A stretch of DNA of 43,628 nucleotides from Bacteroidales bacterium (GTDB lineage: Bacteria; Bacteroidota; Bacteroidia; Bacteroidales; Lentimicrobiaceae), in assembly GCA_016788045.1 (NCBI GenBank), contig JAEUTG010000030.1, positions 1 through 43,628 on the forward strand. Reading direction: 5' to 3'. Position numbers and translations under genes: made by a program. A model generated the notes under the pieces. It made no database searches. It was given only the letters and a program-made list of their open reading frames with translations, and was not told the origin of the DNA. The stretch's first letter is position 1. Each line of letters starts with the position of its first letter. Shown piece after piece: positions 15,099 to 23,958 of the stretch.

Positions 15099-17993
15099 CT
15101 ATTCCTTCCCGGCATAATCTGCCACCGGGGCACAGGTGCACATCAGGTTACGGTCACCGTAGGCATCATCAATGCGGGTAACCGCAGGCCAGTATTTGTC
15201 ACTCTTGTCGCAGGGCAGCGGAAAGGCTGCTTTCTCGCGCGAATAGGGTAGTTTCCATTCGTCATCTGCCACCATACAGAGGGTATGTGGAGCCTTCTTA
15301 ATAACATTCTCTGTTTTGTCGGCCCTGCCTTCCGCGATTTCATCAATTTCCGTCCGGATGGCGATCATCGCATCCACGAAGCGGTCGAGTTCTTCGAGCG
15401 GTTCACTTTCGGTTGGCTCAACCATCAGGGTGCCATGAACCGGGAAAGCAACGGTAGGTGCATGGAATCCATAGTCCATCAGGCGTTTGGCCAGGTCAAT
15501 TACCTGAAGGTCGGCGGTTTTGCTGAATTCATTGCAGTCGAGGATCATTTCATGGGCAACCCTGCCGTTTTTCCCGGTATAGAGTATCTTGTAACTTCCT
15601 TCAAGTTTGGTTTTCAGATAATTGGCATTCAGGATTGCCAGTTTTGTGGCTTCAGTCAATCCATCACCGCCCAGTAGCTTGATGTAACCATACGAAATGG
15701 TGAGTACCGAGGCACTGCCGTACGGGGCTGAAGAAACAGCCGTTATGGCCTGATCGCCACCGGTATTAACCAGCTTGTGTCCGGGAAGGAAAGGTGCCAG
15801 GTGTTTAGCCACACCAATGGGACCAACACCCGGACCACCGCCGCCATGCGGGATGGCAAAGGTCTTGTGCAGATTCAGGTGGCACACATCTGCACCGATA
15901 AAGCCCGGACTGGTAAGCCCTACCTGGGCGTTCATGTTGGCGCCATCCATATAAACCTGACCGCCGTTGCTGTGGATGATTTCAATCAGCTCGAGAATCC
16001 CCTCTTCAAATACCCCGTGGGTGGAAGGATAGGTAACCATACAGGCGGCCAGCACATCCTTGTGCTTCTCTGCCTTTTCTCTCAGATCGGTAAGGTCGAT
16101 GTTGCCGTTTTCGTCGGTTTTTACCACCACTACCGTCATGCCTGCCATGGCAGCGCTCGCAGGATTGGTGCCGTGGGCCGATGCCGGAATCAGGCAAACT
16201 GTACGGCCTGAATCTCCACGGCTGAGATGATAAGCCCTGATAACCAGCAATCCGGCATACTCACCCGAGGCACCTGAATTGGGCTGGAACGACATGGCGG
16301 CAAAGCCGGTAATCTCACAAAGTGATTTTTCAAGATCACGGATCAGCAGGCTGTAACCCTCCACCTGATCCATTGGTACAAACGGGTGAAGGCTGGTAAA
16401 CTCAGGCCAGCTGAGGGCGAAAAGTTCGGCTGCTGCATTCAGCTTCATGGTGCATGATCCCAGCGGAATCATCGACCGGTTGAGCGAAAGATCCTTGCCC
16501 TCCAGCTTCTTGAGAAAACGCATCATGCCGGTTTCAGAATGGTAGCTGTTGAAAACCTTGTCCTGCAGGAATGCAGTCTTCCGTTTGAAACTCTCAGGAA
16601 TGGTTTTGATTCTGCAGCACTCTTCCGGAATACAAACGTAATCGGAGAATTGTTTTTTTGCTGCAGATGCAAAAATATTTACCAATGTATTGACTTCCTG
16701 AAGGTTGGTGGTTTCGTCGAGGCTGATACCGATCACCCTTTCGCTGATATACCTGAAGTTGACCTCATTTTCGGTAGCCAGTTTCCTGAAATCAGCCATA
16801 CGCACGGTCTCAGGAATCTGAATACGCACTGTGTCAAAATAAGTGGCATTCAGTTGCTGATATCCATATTTAAGGACTTCTGTAGCCAGCACACCGGCAA
16901 GGATATTGATGCGGCGGGCTATCTGTCTGATTCCTTCGGGACCATGGTAAACGCCGTACATCCCGCTCATAATGGCCAGCAGGGCCTGGGCAGTACAGAT
17001 GTTGGAAGTGGCCCGTTCACGTTTGATGTGCTGTTCGCGGGTCTGGAGGGCCATGCGCAGTGCCCGGTTTCCCTGTGCATCAACAGATACACCGATGATG
17101 CGGCCGGGGATGTTGCGTTTATACTCTTCCCGGGTGGCAAAGTAACCGGCATGTGGTCCGCCAAACCCCATCGGGATTCCAAACCGCTGGTTGGTGCCAA
17201 CCACCACATCGGCTCCCCATTCACCCGGAGGTGTGATCAGCGCCAGACTCATCAGATCGGCTGCAACGGCTACCATCACCCCTTTTTCATGCGCCAGTCT
17301 CACAAAATTGCTGTAATCGTGAATCTCACCCTGTTCGTCAGGGTATTGCAAAACAGCCCCAAACCAGGTGTTGTCAAATTCAATAGCCTGCCAGTCGCCG
17401 GTTTCGATTTTAATTCCGAGAGGCTCAGCCCTGGTGATCAAAACATCAATGGTTTGTGCAAACAATCTGTCAGAAACAAAAAAGCGGTTCGCCCCTGATT
17501 TTACTGCTTCCCTCGAACGGGAGTTGAACAGCATGATCATGGCTTCAGCGGCTGAGGTTCCTTCATCAAGCAGGGAGGCATTGGCCAATGGCATACCCGT
17601 AAGGTCACTGATCATGGTCTGGTAGATCAGCAGAGCCTCAAGCCTGCCCTGGCTGATTTCTGCCTGATAAGGCGTATAGGATGTGTACCATCCCGGATTT
17701 TCAAGAATGTTGCGCTGAATTACCCCGGGGGTAATGGTATTGTAGTATCCCTGCCCGATGTATGACTTAAAAATTCTGTTTTTCGAACCCAGTTGCTTCA
17801 GGTGTGCAAGGTATTCATATTCATTCATGGCGGCCGGCAGGTTGAGCGGCCTGGGCAACCTGATTGCAGCTGGGATGGTCTCTTCAATGAGCTGATCAAG
17901 ACTTCCGGCCCCGATCGCTGAAAGCATTTCAACGACCTCTTTTTCCCGGGGGCCATTGTGCCGGTTAATAAAATTATTGGTAAGATTCGACAT
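15099..17993 (-). CDS. gcvP: Glycine dehydrogenase (decarboxylating), P-protein
   Basis: A 964-residue single-chain P-protein of the glycine cleavage system, which decarboxylates glycine with PLP and passes the methylamine to lipoyl-GcvH. The N-terminal half begins NNFINRHNGPREKEVVEML and contains SYIGQGYYNTITPGVIQRNI. The C-terminal half has the PLP lysine in LNLHKTFAIPHGGGGPG (~residue 707). Length is normal for the fused alpha-beta type. The open frame extends 55 codons further upstream, but that stretch has no family similarity and covers the promoter at 18038-18069, so I take the ATG at 17993. gcvT, gcvH and lpd are not in the window. Overlapping antisense frames are shadows. Confidence 0.97.
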   Translation of the reverse strand: MSNLTNNFINRHNGPREKEVVEMLSAIGAGSLDQLIEETIPAAIRLPRPLNLPAAMNEYEYLAHLKQLGSKNRIFKSYIGQGYYNTITPGVIQRNILENPGWYTSYTPYQAEISQGRLEALLIYQTMISDLTGMPLANASLLDEGTSAAEAMIMLFNSRSREAVKSGANRFFVSDRLFAQTIDVLITRAEPLGIKIETGDWQAIEFDNTWFGAVLQYPDEQGEIHDYSNFVRLAHEKGVMVAVAADLMSLALITPPGEWGADVVVGTNQRFGIPMGFGGPHAGYFATREEYKRNIPGRIIGVSVDAQGNRALRMALQTREQHIKRERATSNICTAQALLAIMSGMYGVYHGPEGIRQIARRINILAGVLATEVLKYGYQQLNATYFDTVRIQIPETVRMADFRKLATENEVNFRYISERVIGISLDETTNLQEVNTLVNIFASAAKKQFSDYVCIPEECCRIKTIPESFKRKTAFLQDKVFNSYHSETGMMRFLKKLEGKDLSLNRSMIPLGSCTMKLNAAAELFALSWPEFTSLHPFVPMDQVEGYSLLIRDLEKSLCEITGFAAMSFQPNSGASGEYAGLLVIRAYHLSRGDSGRTVCLIPASAHGTNPASAAMAGMTVVVVKTDENGNIDLTDLREKAEKHKDVLAACMVTYPSTHGVFEEGILELIEIIHSNGGQVYMDGANMNAQVGLTSPGFIGADVCHLNLHKTFAIPHGGGGPGVGPIGVAKHLAPFLPGHKLVNTGGDQAITAVSSAPYGSASVLTISYGYIKLLGGDGLTEATKLAILNANYLKTKLEGSYKILYTGKNGRVAHEMILDCNEFSKTADLQVIDLAKRLMDYGFHAPTVAFPVHGTLMVEPTESEPLEELDRFVDAMIAIRTEIDEIAEGRADKTENVIKKAPHTLCMVADDEWKLPYSREKAAFPLPCDKSDKYWPAVTRIDDAYGDRNLMCTCAPVADYAGKE

Positions 17994-18582
17994 CGGAATG
18001 TAGATTTTGGTAGGTTGAAAATACTGCAAATGCGAGGCAAAGATAAAGATTATCGTATACCCCGGAAAATTTTTAATACTTTCTTTTATTCGCCTAAGTG
18101 TCAGATAAACAGTGATATACAAAACAATTGATGGGCTATTCCTCCTGATGGCAGTCATCCTGCATTTTAAGTGGCAGCCTCAAAATTTGCTTAAAGCATT
18201 GCATTCACTGCCGGTAAATCCGGCCCGGGTTCTGCTGAGCCTGAGGAAATGATTATTCTGAAATGCTGTGGAAGGGCTGATGGGACGCTTTTTCAACAAA
18301 TATTTTCAGGGTTACCTGTGCCTTGTGATAGGTTGTCGTGCCATAACTTGTAACATTCAGTTATTTTCTTGTTATATTGATCATTTTTTTTGAAAAATAA
18401 TCATCCAGCCTGATTTTATTGTATATTTTTGTATATATATTTTCCTGTATTCTATAAGGAATAAGGGTTTAGTGTATAATCAGGTATTCATTAGGTTAGG
18501 GCTTGAGGTTGAGTTTGTGGTATTTGCCTGATATTATTTCGTTTATATCATTGTTTTTCTAGTGTATTGATTTAAAAGTCTG
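17994..18582. other. Intergenic region between divergent gcvP and CotH genes
   Basis: A 589-base spacer. The gcvP-proximal part holds the promoter described at 18038-18069. The half next to the CotH gene (18360-18580) is markedly AT-rich and probably contains that gene's promoter and a long leader of at least ~150 bases if transcription starts near 18440. No gene, tRNA or structured RNA was recognised. Confidence 0.5.
18038..18069 (-). promoter_or_regulatory. Bacteroidota-type promoter of gcvP
   Basis: Minus strand: TATCTTTG (18038-18045) matches the -7 consensus TAnnTTTG. TTTT (18066-18069), three of four to the -33 consensus TTTG, lies 20 bases upstream, the right spacing. Transcription would begin near 18031, about 38 bases before the ATG at 17993, which supports that start. 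Confidence 0.55.
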
Positions 18583-20901
18583 ATGATGAGAACACACATT
18601 CTTATACTTATCCTCCTGATGTTTGGGGTTGAGGGTTTTTCAACGAACCATTCTGTTTATATCAATGAAATCATGTCATCGAACAGCAATTTTCTTTTTG
18701 ATGAGGACGGGGATGATTCCGACTGGATTGAATTGTACAACCCTTCGTCACGTCCTCTGAATCTTTCCGGCTACTACATATCTGACAAGGCAACCCAGTT
18801 AAACCGCTGGGCTTTCCCGGCTGAAGTGATTCCGGCTCATGGGTTTCTGGTAATATTCGCATCAGGCAAAGACCGTGCTGTTGCCGGAAGCGAACTCCAT
18901 ACCAATTTCTCAATCAAAGACGAAGGTGAAGCCCTGTTTCTTACGTATCGTGGCGAAATTGTTCACCAACTGCCTGCCATAGCGCTTGAAACAAACACCA
19001 GTTTTGGCCTGTTTCCTGATGGAAATGACGAACAGCTTATTTTTGAAAATCCTACTCCCGGTTCACAGAACACCGGGAACCAGAGTTCCGGTGAGCTGAT
19101 GTTCTCTGCTTCCGGCGGATTTTACGACAATGCTTTCTTTCTAACCCTGAGTTACGGTTCAGGTGACTACCAGGTCAGGTACACGACCGATGGAACGATG
19201 CCAACTCCTGAATCTACGCTTTACACGGAGCCACTCTTTCTGGATAGCACCAAATGGTCAACTGCCCGCATTGATACCATCCGCACAACTACCCTGGATT
19301 ATTATTTTCCTCCTCAGGTGATTTTGCCCCGGGCTATTGTTATCAGAGGGGCTTTGTTTGATTCTTCCGGCGCAATCCAGGGATCCGTTAAAACCAATAC
19401 TTATTTTATAGCAAGTACCGGTGCTCATCATGGTGAACTCCCTGTGGTATCGCTTTGTGCAGAATTCAACGACCTTTTCAATGATACAACCGGACTTATG
19501 GTACCCGGCATTCACTGGAATCCTGATAATCCTTACTGGTCAGGAAATTACTACATGACAGGCGACACGTGGGAGCGGCCGGTTCATTTCGAGTATTACG
19601 ACCATGAAAATGGTGTTTTAAACCAGGAGGCAGGTTTAAGAATTCACGGTGGCAGTACGCGGAAATTTCCGCAGCGGGCACTGAGGTTGTATGCCAGATC
19701 GGAATATGGGGATCCTGAATTCAATATTAAGATGTTCAGCAACAAAAACCTGACTGAATTCTCCCGGTTTGTGCTGAAAGGATTTCAGGCTTCGTGGAGC
19801 GGCGCCGGAATCGATGAGGCTGTTTGCCAGGGTATTGCGCAAAATCTGTCCTGTGACTTCCTCGGTATTAAACCTGCCATATTGTACCTCAACGGCGAAT
19901 ACTGGGGCGTTTATTATATCATGGAACGCATTGATGATGATTATCTTGCTGACAATTTTGGAGTAAACAAGGATTCTGTTGACCTTATCGCTAACTGGTA
20001 TGGTGTTGCTGACGAAGGCTCAAATGTTGAGTTTCTTGAAATGTATGATTATGTTGAGAATCACTCATTTGTTGATAGTGCTGACTATCAGTATATTGAC
20101 GAATATATGGATGTGGATAATTTTATTGACTATCAGATCTTTGAAATCTACAATGCCAACTATGACTGGGCTGCCAACAACATGAAGTGCTGGAAAGCCA
20201 GACAGCCTGGTGCAAAATGGAGATGGATTTTTTACGATGGTGACGCCGCCATGCATATTGTTCATGATGATGGATTCGAACGTGCACTCAGCCTGAGCGA
20301 CCAGTTCTGGCCTACCAATGCTCACTGCACGCTTTTTCTGAGGAGATTTCTAGAAAACCCTGTCTTTTTCGAAAAATTCAGAAACCGTCTCGAATACCTG
20401 CTTAATCAGGTGATTGCCGAGGATCAGATCAAACAGTACGTTGACATCAACAAACAAAATGTTGAAGCCGAAGTGCCTGACCAGTCAGCCCGTTTTCATT
20501 ACCCGGTAAGTTTCGATTCTTGGACAGGCGATATCAATGAAATCTTTCATTTTATCAATGAAAGAGTCTGCATACTTAAAGAGCAGTTCTCATTGCGCTT
20601 TAATGAAAACCTCAATGTTGCAGAATGTATTATTGGCATTGAAGAAGAACCAGCCACTAACTTTTATTACACACACAATAACGGAATAACCACGCTTGTT
20701 TATAATTCACCAACGGCAATAGCAACAAACATTATGCTTTTTAATTCAATGGGCCGCCAGGTTATGTCAGTTAAGTGTGAACTACACTCCGGGGAAAACA
20801 GACTGCCATTAAATGTCAGCGGCCTGAGCGCCGGCTTCTACATACTTTGCTTTACAGATGGCACGGAGCTGTTAAGCAGAAAGATACTGTTAACCGATTG
20901 A
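18583..20901 (+). CDS. Secreted LTD / CotH-kinase-like protein with T9SS sorting domain
   Basis: A 772-residue exported protein. Signal peptide ~1-20. A lamin-tail domain (LTD) spans ~24-160 (YINEIMSSNSNF, DWIELYNPSSRPLNLSGYYI). Residues ~170-285 are a chitobiase/hexosaminidase C-terminal-like Ig domain (VRYTTDGTMPTPESTLY). A CotH-type kinase-like domain spans ~290-620 (LRIHGGSTRKFPQRALRLYA, YWGVYYIMERIDDDYL, WRWIFYDGDAAM). The last ~75 residues are a type A T9SS sorting domain (LPLNVSGLSAGFYIL, ending LSRKILLTD), so the mature protein should be on the surface or released. Spore CotH phosphorylates coat proteins; in Bacteroidota the target is unknown. Two ATGs (18583, 18586) are possible. Single-gene unit ending before a bidirectional terminator. 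Confidence 0.9.
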   Translation: MMRTHILILILLMFGVEGFSTNHSVYINEIMSSNSNFLFDEDGDDSDWIELYNPSSRPLNLSGYYISDKATQLNRWAFPAEVIPAHGFLVIFASGKDRAVAGSELHTNFSIKDEGEALFLTYRGEIVHQLPAIALETNTSFGLFPDGNDEQLIFENPTPGSQNTGNQSSGELMFSASGGFYDNAFFLTLSYGSGDYQVRYTTDGTMPTPESTLYTEPLFLDSTKWSTARIDTIRTTTLDYYFPPQVILPRAIVIRGALFDSSGAIQGSVKTNTYFIASTGAHHGELPVVSLCAEFNDLFNDTTGLMVPGIHWNPDNPYWSGNYYMTGDTWERPVHFEYYDHENGVLNQEAGLRIHGGSTRKFPQRALRLYARSEYGDPEFNIKMFSNKNLTEFSRFVLKGFQASWSGAGIDEAVCQGIAQNLSCDFLGIKPAILYLNGEYWGVYYIMERIDDDYLADNFGVNKDSVDLIANWYGVADEGSNVEFLEMYDYVENHSFVDSADYQYIDEYMDVDNFIDYQIFEIYNANYDWAANNMKCWKARQPGAKWRWIFYDGDAAMHIVHDDGFERALSLSDQFWPTNAHCTLFLRRFLENPVFFEKFRNRLEYLLNQVIAEDQIKQYVDINKQNVEAEVPDQSARFHYPVSFDSWTGDINEIFHFINERVCILKEQFSLRFNENLNVAECIIGIEEEPATNFYYTHNNGITTLVYNSPTAIATNIMLFNSMGRQVMSVKCELHSGENRLPLNVSGLSAGFYILCFTDGTELLSRKILLTD

Positions 20902-21011
20902 TCCCTGTTTCAGTCATCCGGAACTTTGATCCTGCCTGTTCTGCCCGATGCCCCGAGCATTGAGCCTTTCTGACTGCAACCCTAACAGGAAGGTTTTTGA
21001 ACGTTGAAGTC

Positions 21012-21064
21012 TGATCTTTGAGCTTGTCTGACTGCTGTCAGAGCAGGCATGCTTTGAGCTTCTT
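21012..21064. repeat. Dispersed palindromic intergenic repeat, copy 2 (inverted relative to copy 1)
   Basis: The 31-base core 21022-21052 equals the reverse complement of 1352-1382 at 27 of 31 positions. As in copy 1 it is bracketed by CTTTGAGC on both sides in the same orientation, so only the core is flipped relative to the flanks. Confidence 0.65.
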
Positions 21065-21142
21065 TGCAAGATAGGCTCCGTTTCAGTCATCAGGCTGTCA
21101 GCAGTGGAACATATCTGCAAGGTTGATTTGTTCATCATGCAA

Positions 21143-21192
21143 AAAAAGTCAGGCTTCGTTCTTCATCATGAAGGAGCGAAGCCTGACTTTTT
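21143..21192. terminator. Bidirectional intrinsic terminator
   Basis: Perfect 16-base arms (21143-21158 and 21177-21192) with A5 on one side and T5 on the other: core AGTCAGGCTTCG / CGAAGCCTGACT. The loop itself contains CTTCATCATGAAG, which can extend the stem. It serves the convergent CotH (plus) and pyrophosphatase (minus) genes. Confidence 0.9.
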
Positions 21193-21225
21193 GATGCAAT
21201 TTCCTGCCTGAATCATTCAGGCGGA

Positions 21226-23646
21226 TTATTCGTTAATCCGCATCTTGTAGAACGATCTCCACACGAAAATCAGCGCTACGGCGAGGAAGAAGAATCCGAT
21301 ATAATGGGCAATGGGTCTGAAATTTTCTGCAATGGCGATTTCCATAGCCAGCAATCCGAACAATGTTGTAAACTTAATGATCGGGTTGAGTGCCACCGAG
21401 GAAGTATCCTTGTATGGGTCACCAACAGTATCACCAACCACCGATGCTGCATGCAGATCGGTGCCTTTCTCTTTCATATCCACTTCGATTACTTTCTTGG
21501 CATTGTCCCAGGCACCCCCGGCATTGGCCATGAAAACAGCCTGGAAAAGTCCGAAGAAAGCGATGGAGATCAGGTAGCTGACAAACAGAGAAACCGGCAG
21601 GGCAAGGTGTTTGGCCTCAGGTCCCATCGCACCTGCTTCTAGCCCGGTGGGGGAGGAGAGGAATGCAAATGCAAGTGCAAAAGAGAATATCGCGATAAAG
21701 ATATTCCACATTCCTTTCTGAGCATACACAGTACAAATCTGAACAACCTGCTTCGACTTCTCAACATCGGCCTTTTTAGGCGCATTGGGATCAAGGTTGA
21801 TGTTTTTTCTGATAAACTCTACGGCGCGGCCGGCACCAGTGGTTACAGCCTGAATAGATGCACCGGTGAACCAGTAAATAACGGCTCCACCGGCCAGGAA
21901 TCCAAGAATGGTATATGGATTCAGCAGGTTCAGCACCTCTTCGGGATTAACGCCCAGGCTTTTCTGGATTACCAGGATGAGGGAGAAAATCATGGTGGTG
22001 GCACCCACAACAGCGGTACCGATCAACACCGGCTTGGCTGTCGCTTTAAAGGTGTTTCCGGCACCATCATTGGCTTCGAGAAAATGTTTCGATTTCTCAA
22101 AGTCAGGTTTAAAGCCGAAATCACGCTCGATCTCTTTGTCAACATCCTTAATTTCTTCGATAAGCGAGAGTTCGTAAATGGATTGAGCATTGTCGGTAAC
22201 AGGGCCGTAGCTGTCAACAGCAATGGTTACCGGTCCCATGCCCAGCATACCGAAAGCTACCAGACCAAAAGCGAAAATCGAAGGATAACTCATAAAATCA
22301 CTCAGTCCGAAAGTGCTGGCGAAATAGGCAATAAACATAAGGAACAGAAATACCATCCCCATCCAGAAGGCGCTGAAATTACCGGCAACCAGACCTGACA
22401 GAATATTGAGGGATGCACCCCCTTTTTTTGAAGCTTCCACCACTTCATTTACATGGATGGATTTAGGGCTGGTGAAGAATTTGGTAAACTCAGGGATGAG
22501 CGCTGCACCCAATGTTCCGGCGCTGATGATAACAGAAAGGGTTATCCAGAGGTTGTTGGGCAGGTCGCTGATGGTGAGGTAACTGATAACGAATGTTACG
22601 GCAATTGACAACAGGGAGGTAATCCACACAAGGGATGTCAGTGGCTTTTCAAAATCCATATCATCTGCGTTGGAATACCTTGCTTTGGTGAGCATGCCGT
22701 TGATATAGAACGACACAACGGATGTAATGATCATGAGAATTCGCATGATGAAGATCCAGGTCAGCAGCTGCACCTGATTGGCCGGATCGGTAACTGCCAG
22801 CAGGATGAAAGAAATCAGTGCTACTCCGGTAACCCCGTAGGTTTCAAAACCGTCGGCGGTCGGGCCTACACTATCACCGGCATTGTCACCAACACAGTCG
22901 GCAATGGTTCCGGGGTTACGCGGGTCGTCTTCACCGATTTTGAAGATCACCTTCATGAGGTCAGAACCGATATCCGCAATTTTTGTAAAGATACCGCCGG
23001 CAATTCTGAGCGCTGAAGCTCCAAGCGATTCACCAATGGCAAAACCGATGAAACTTGCTCCGGCATATTCCCCGGGAACAAACATCAGAATGATCAGCAT
23101 CATAATCAGCTCAAGGGAGATCAGTACAACCCCGATGCTCATCCCGGCGTTAAGGGGGATATTGAGCAGTTTGATGGGTTTTCTTTCAAGCGACGCAAAA
23201 GCCATTCTTGAATTTGCCAGGGTATTCATACGGATTCCAAACCAGGCAACACTATAAGAACCCAGAATTCCGATAACCGTCCAGCCCAGAATCATAAGCA
23301 CACCGCCCAATCCGAAATGTGCTTCCGAAAGGTATCCGAAATAAAAAGCTACTGCAGAACCGATAAATAAAAAGAGGATCGCCAGAAACTTGCCCTGCTG
23401 AACCAGATAGGTTTTTCCGGTTTCATAAATGACATTGGCTACCTCCAGCATCGATTTGTGTGCACGGATCTTTTTTACAACAGTAAACTGGTAAAAACCA
23501 AACAGAAGTCCGGCGAGGGTGATCAGAAACCCCCAGTAAAGAATAGGCTGTTCTTTAACTCCGGCCGGAATAACCAGATCAGCTTCGCTTGCTTTTGAAA
23601 TCGCCGGCAGGATGATGATGGCCAGCAGTGATAAAATTCTCTTCAT
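21226..23646 (-). CDS. hppA: Membrane-bound proton- (or sodium-) pumping pyrophosphatase
   Basis: An 806-residue integral membrane pump that couples pyrophosphate hydrolysis to ion export. I use the ATG at 23646 (MKRILSLLAIIILPA); the frame runs 49 codons further but that part is not membrane-like and spans the promoter. About 16 membrane helices. The pyrophosphate/Mg site is visible as EDDPRNPGTIADCVGDNAGDS (~238-258) and further DxxxD motifs near 570-740 (DNAKKVIE, HAASVVGDTVGDPYKDT). The potassium-dependence site reads GNTFKATAK (~528-536): Lys instead of Ala points to potassium independence, but the residue three further on is Ala, neither the usual Thr nor Gly. CVGDNAGDSVGPTADGF also departs from the common VGDNVGDCAGMAADLF. 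This suggests one of the divergent clades; the ion pumped is not certain. Confidence 0.93.
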   Translation of the reverse strand: MKRILSLLAIIILPAISKASEADLVIPAGVKEQPILYWGFLITLAGLLFGFYQFTVVKKIRAHKSMLEVANVIYETGKTYLVQQGKFLAILFLFIGSAVAFYFGYLSEAHFGLGGVLMILGWTVIGILGSYSVAWFGIRMNTLANSRMAFASLERKPIKLLNIPLNAGMSIGVVLISLELIMMLIILMFVPGEYAGASFIGFAIGESLGASALRIAGGIFTKIADIGSDLMKVIFKIGEDDPRNPGTIADCVGDNAGDSVGPTADGFETYGVTGVALISFILLAVTDPANQVQLLTWIFIMRILMIITSVVSFYINGMLTKARYSNADDMDFEKPLTSLVWITSLLSIAVTFVISYLTISDLPNNLWITLSVIISAGTLGAALIPEFTKFFTSPKSIHVNEVVEASKKGGASLNILSGLVAGNFSAFWMGMVFLFLMFIAYFASTFGLSDFMSYPSIFAFGLVAFGMLGMGPVTIAVDSYGPVTDNAQSIYELSLIEEIKDVDKEIERDFGFKPDFEKSKHFLEANDGAGNTFKATAKPVLIGTAVVGATTMIFSLILVIQKSLGVNPEEVLNLLNPYTILGFLAGGAVIYWFTGASIQAVTTGAGRAVEFIRKNINLDPNAPKKADVEKSKQVVQICTVYAQKGMWNIFIAIFSFALAFAFLSSPTGLEAGAMGPEAKHLALPVSLFVSYLISIAFFGLFQAVFMANAGGAWDNAKKVIEVDMKEKGTDLHAASVVGDTVGDPYKDTSSVALNPIIKFTTLFGLLAMEIAIAENFRPIAHYIGFFFLAVALIFVWRSFYKMRINE

Positions 23647-23958
23647 AAACGCTCTCAGATGTTGGTTGATACTATGGTGAATGCTTGATTTTACAAATAT
23701 AGAGAAGAAAAGGTGATATCCTGTGCACGGAAAATTTGGTTTTATCAACAAACCCGCTGAAATTCTGCATTTCAGGCTCTTTCCCGGGGTCACTCAAATG
23801 AAGGATTCTGCATGTATATGCCTGATTCCGCAATCGTTTGCACTCATTCAGCCTGGGTTGTGATGGTGCTTAAAAATGTTAAAAAAATATTCTGAACCGG
23901 GAATTCTGGGGATAATATTTTCTAATTTTATCCTCTCAAAACAAAATACAAGCCATTG
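23647..23958. other. Divergent intergenic region, pyrophosphatase and DUF151 genes
   Basis: A 312-base spacer carrying the -7-like box for hppA at 23694-23701. Nothing else could be assigned: no repeat, RNA gene or open frame with recognisable content. The part before the DUF151 gene (23870-23950) is AT-rich and probably promoter. Confidence 0.45.
23694..23701 (-). promoter_or_regulatory. -7 box (TATATTTG) upstream of hppA
   Basis: Matches TAnnTTTG exactly on the minus strand, 48 bases before the chosen ATG. No TTTG is found at the expected -33 distance, so this rests on one box. Confidence 0.35.

Larger units (their letters stand above)
20902..21225. other. Spacer between convergent CotH and pyrophosphatase genes
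   Basis: A 324-base spacer between two gene ends. It holds a palindromic dispersed repeat (21012-21064) and the bidirectional terminator (21143-21192). The segment 20925-21010 has further CCTGCC and TTTGA fragments that look like eroded copies of the same repeat. No gene seen. Confidence 0.55.

Noticed and set aside
16539..17498. 319-codon plus-strand open frame antisense to gcvP
   Set aside because: It lies wholly inside the well-conserved GcvP coding region, shows no domain of its own and is a typical high-GC third-position shadow.
17994..18158. 55-codon N-terminal extension of GcvP
   Set aside because: No similarity to P-proteins and it overlaps a good TTTT-N20-TATCTTTG promoter; the ATG at 17993 starts directly with the conserved N-terminus.
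18424..18431. TATTTTTG box as promoter of the CotH gene
   Set aside because: Matches TAnnTTTG, but the nearest upstream TTTG is 31 bases away instead of ~20, and the region is so AT-rich that such boxes are expected by chance.
23647..23793. 49-codon N-terminal extension of the pyrophosphatase
   Set aside because: Sequence is not membrane-like and covers a TATATTTG -7 box; the downstream ATG at 23646 begins with a hydrophobic helix.
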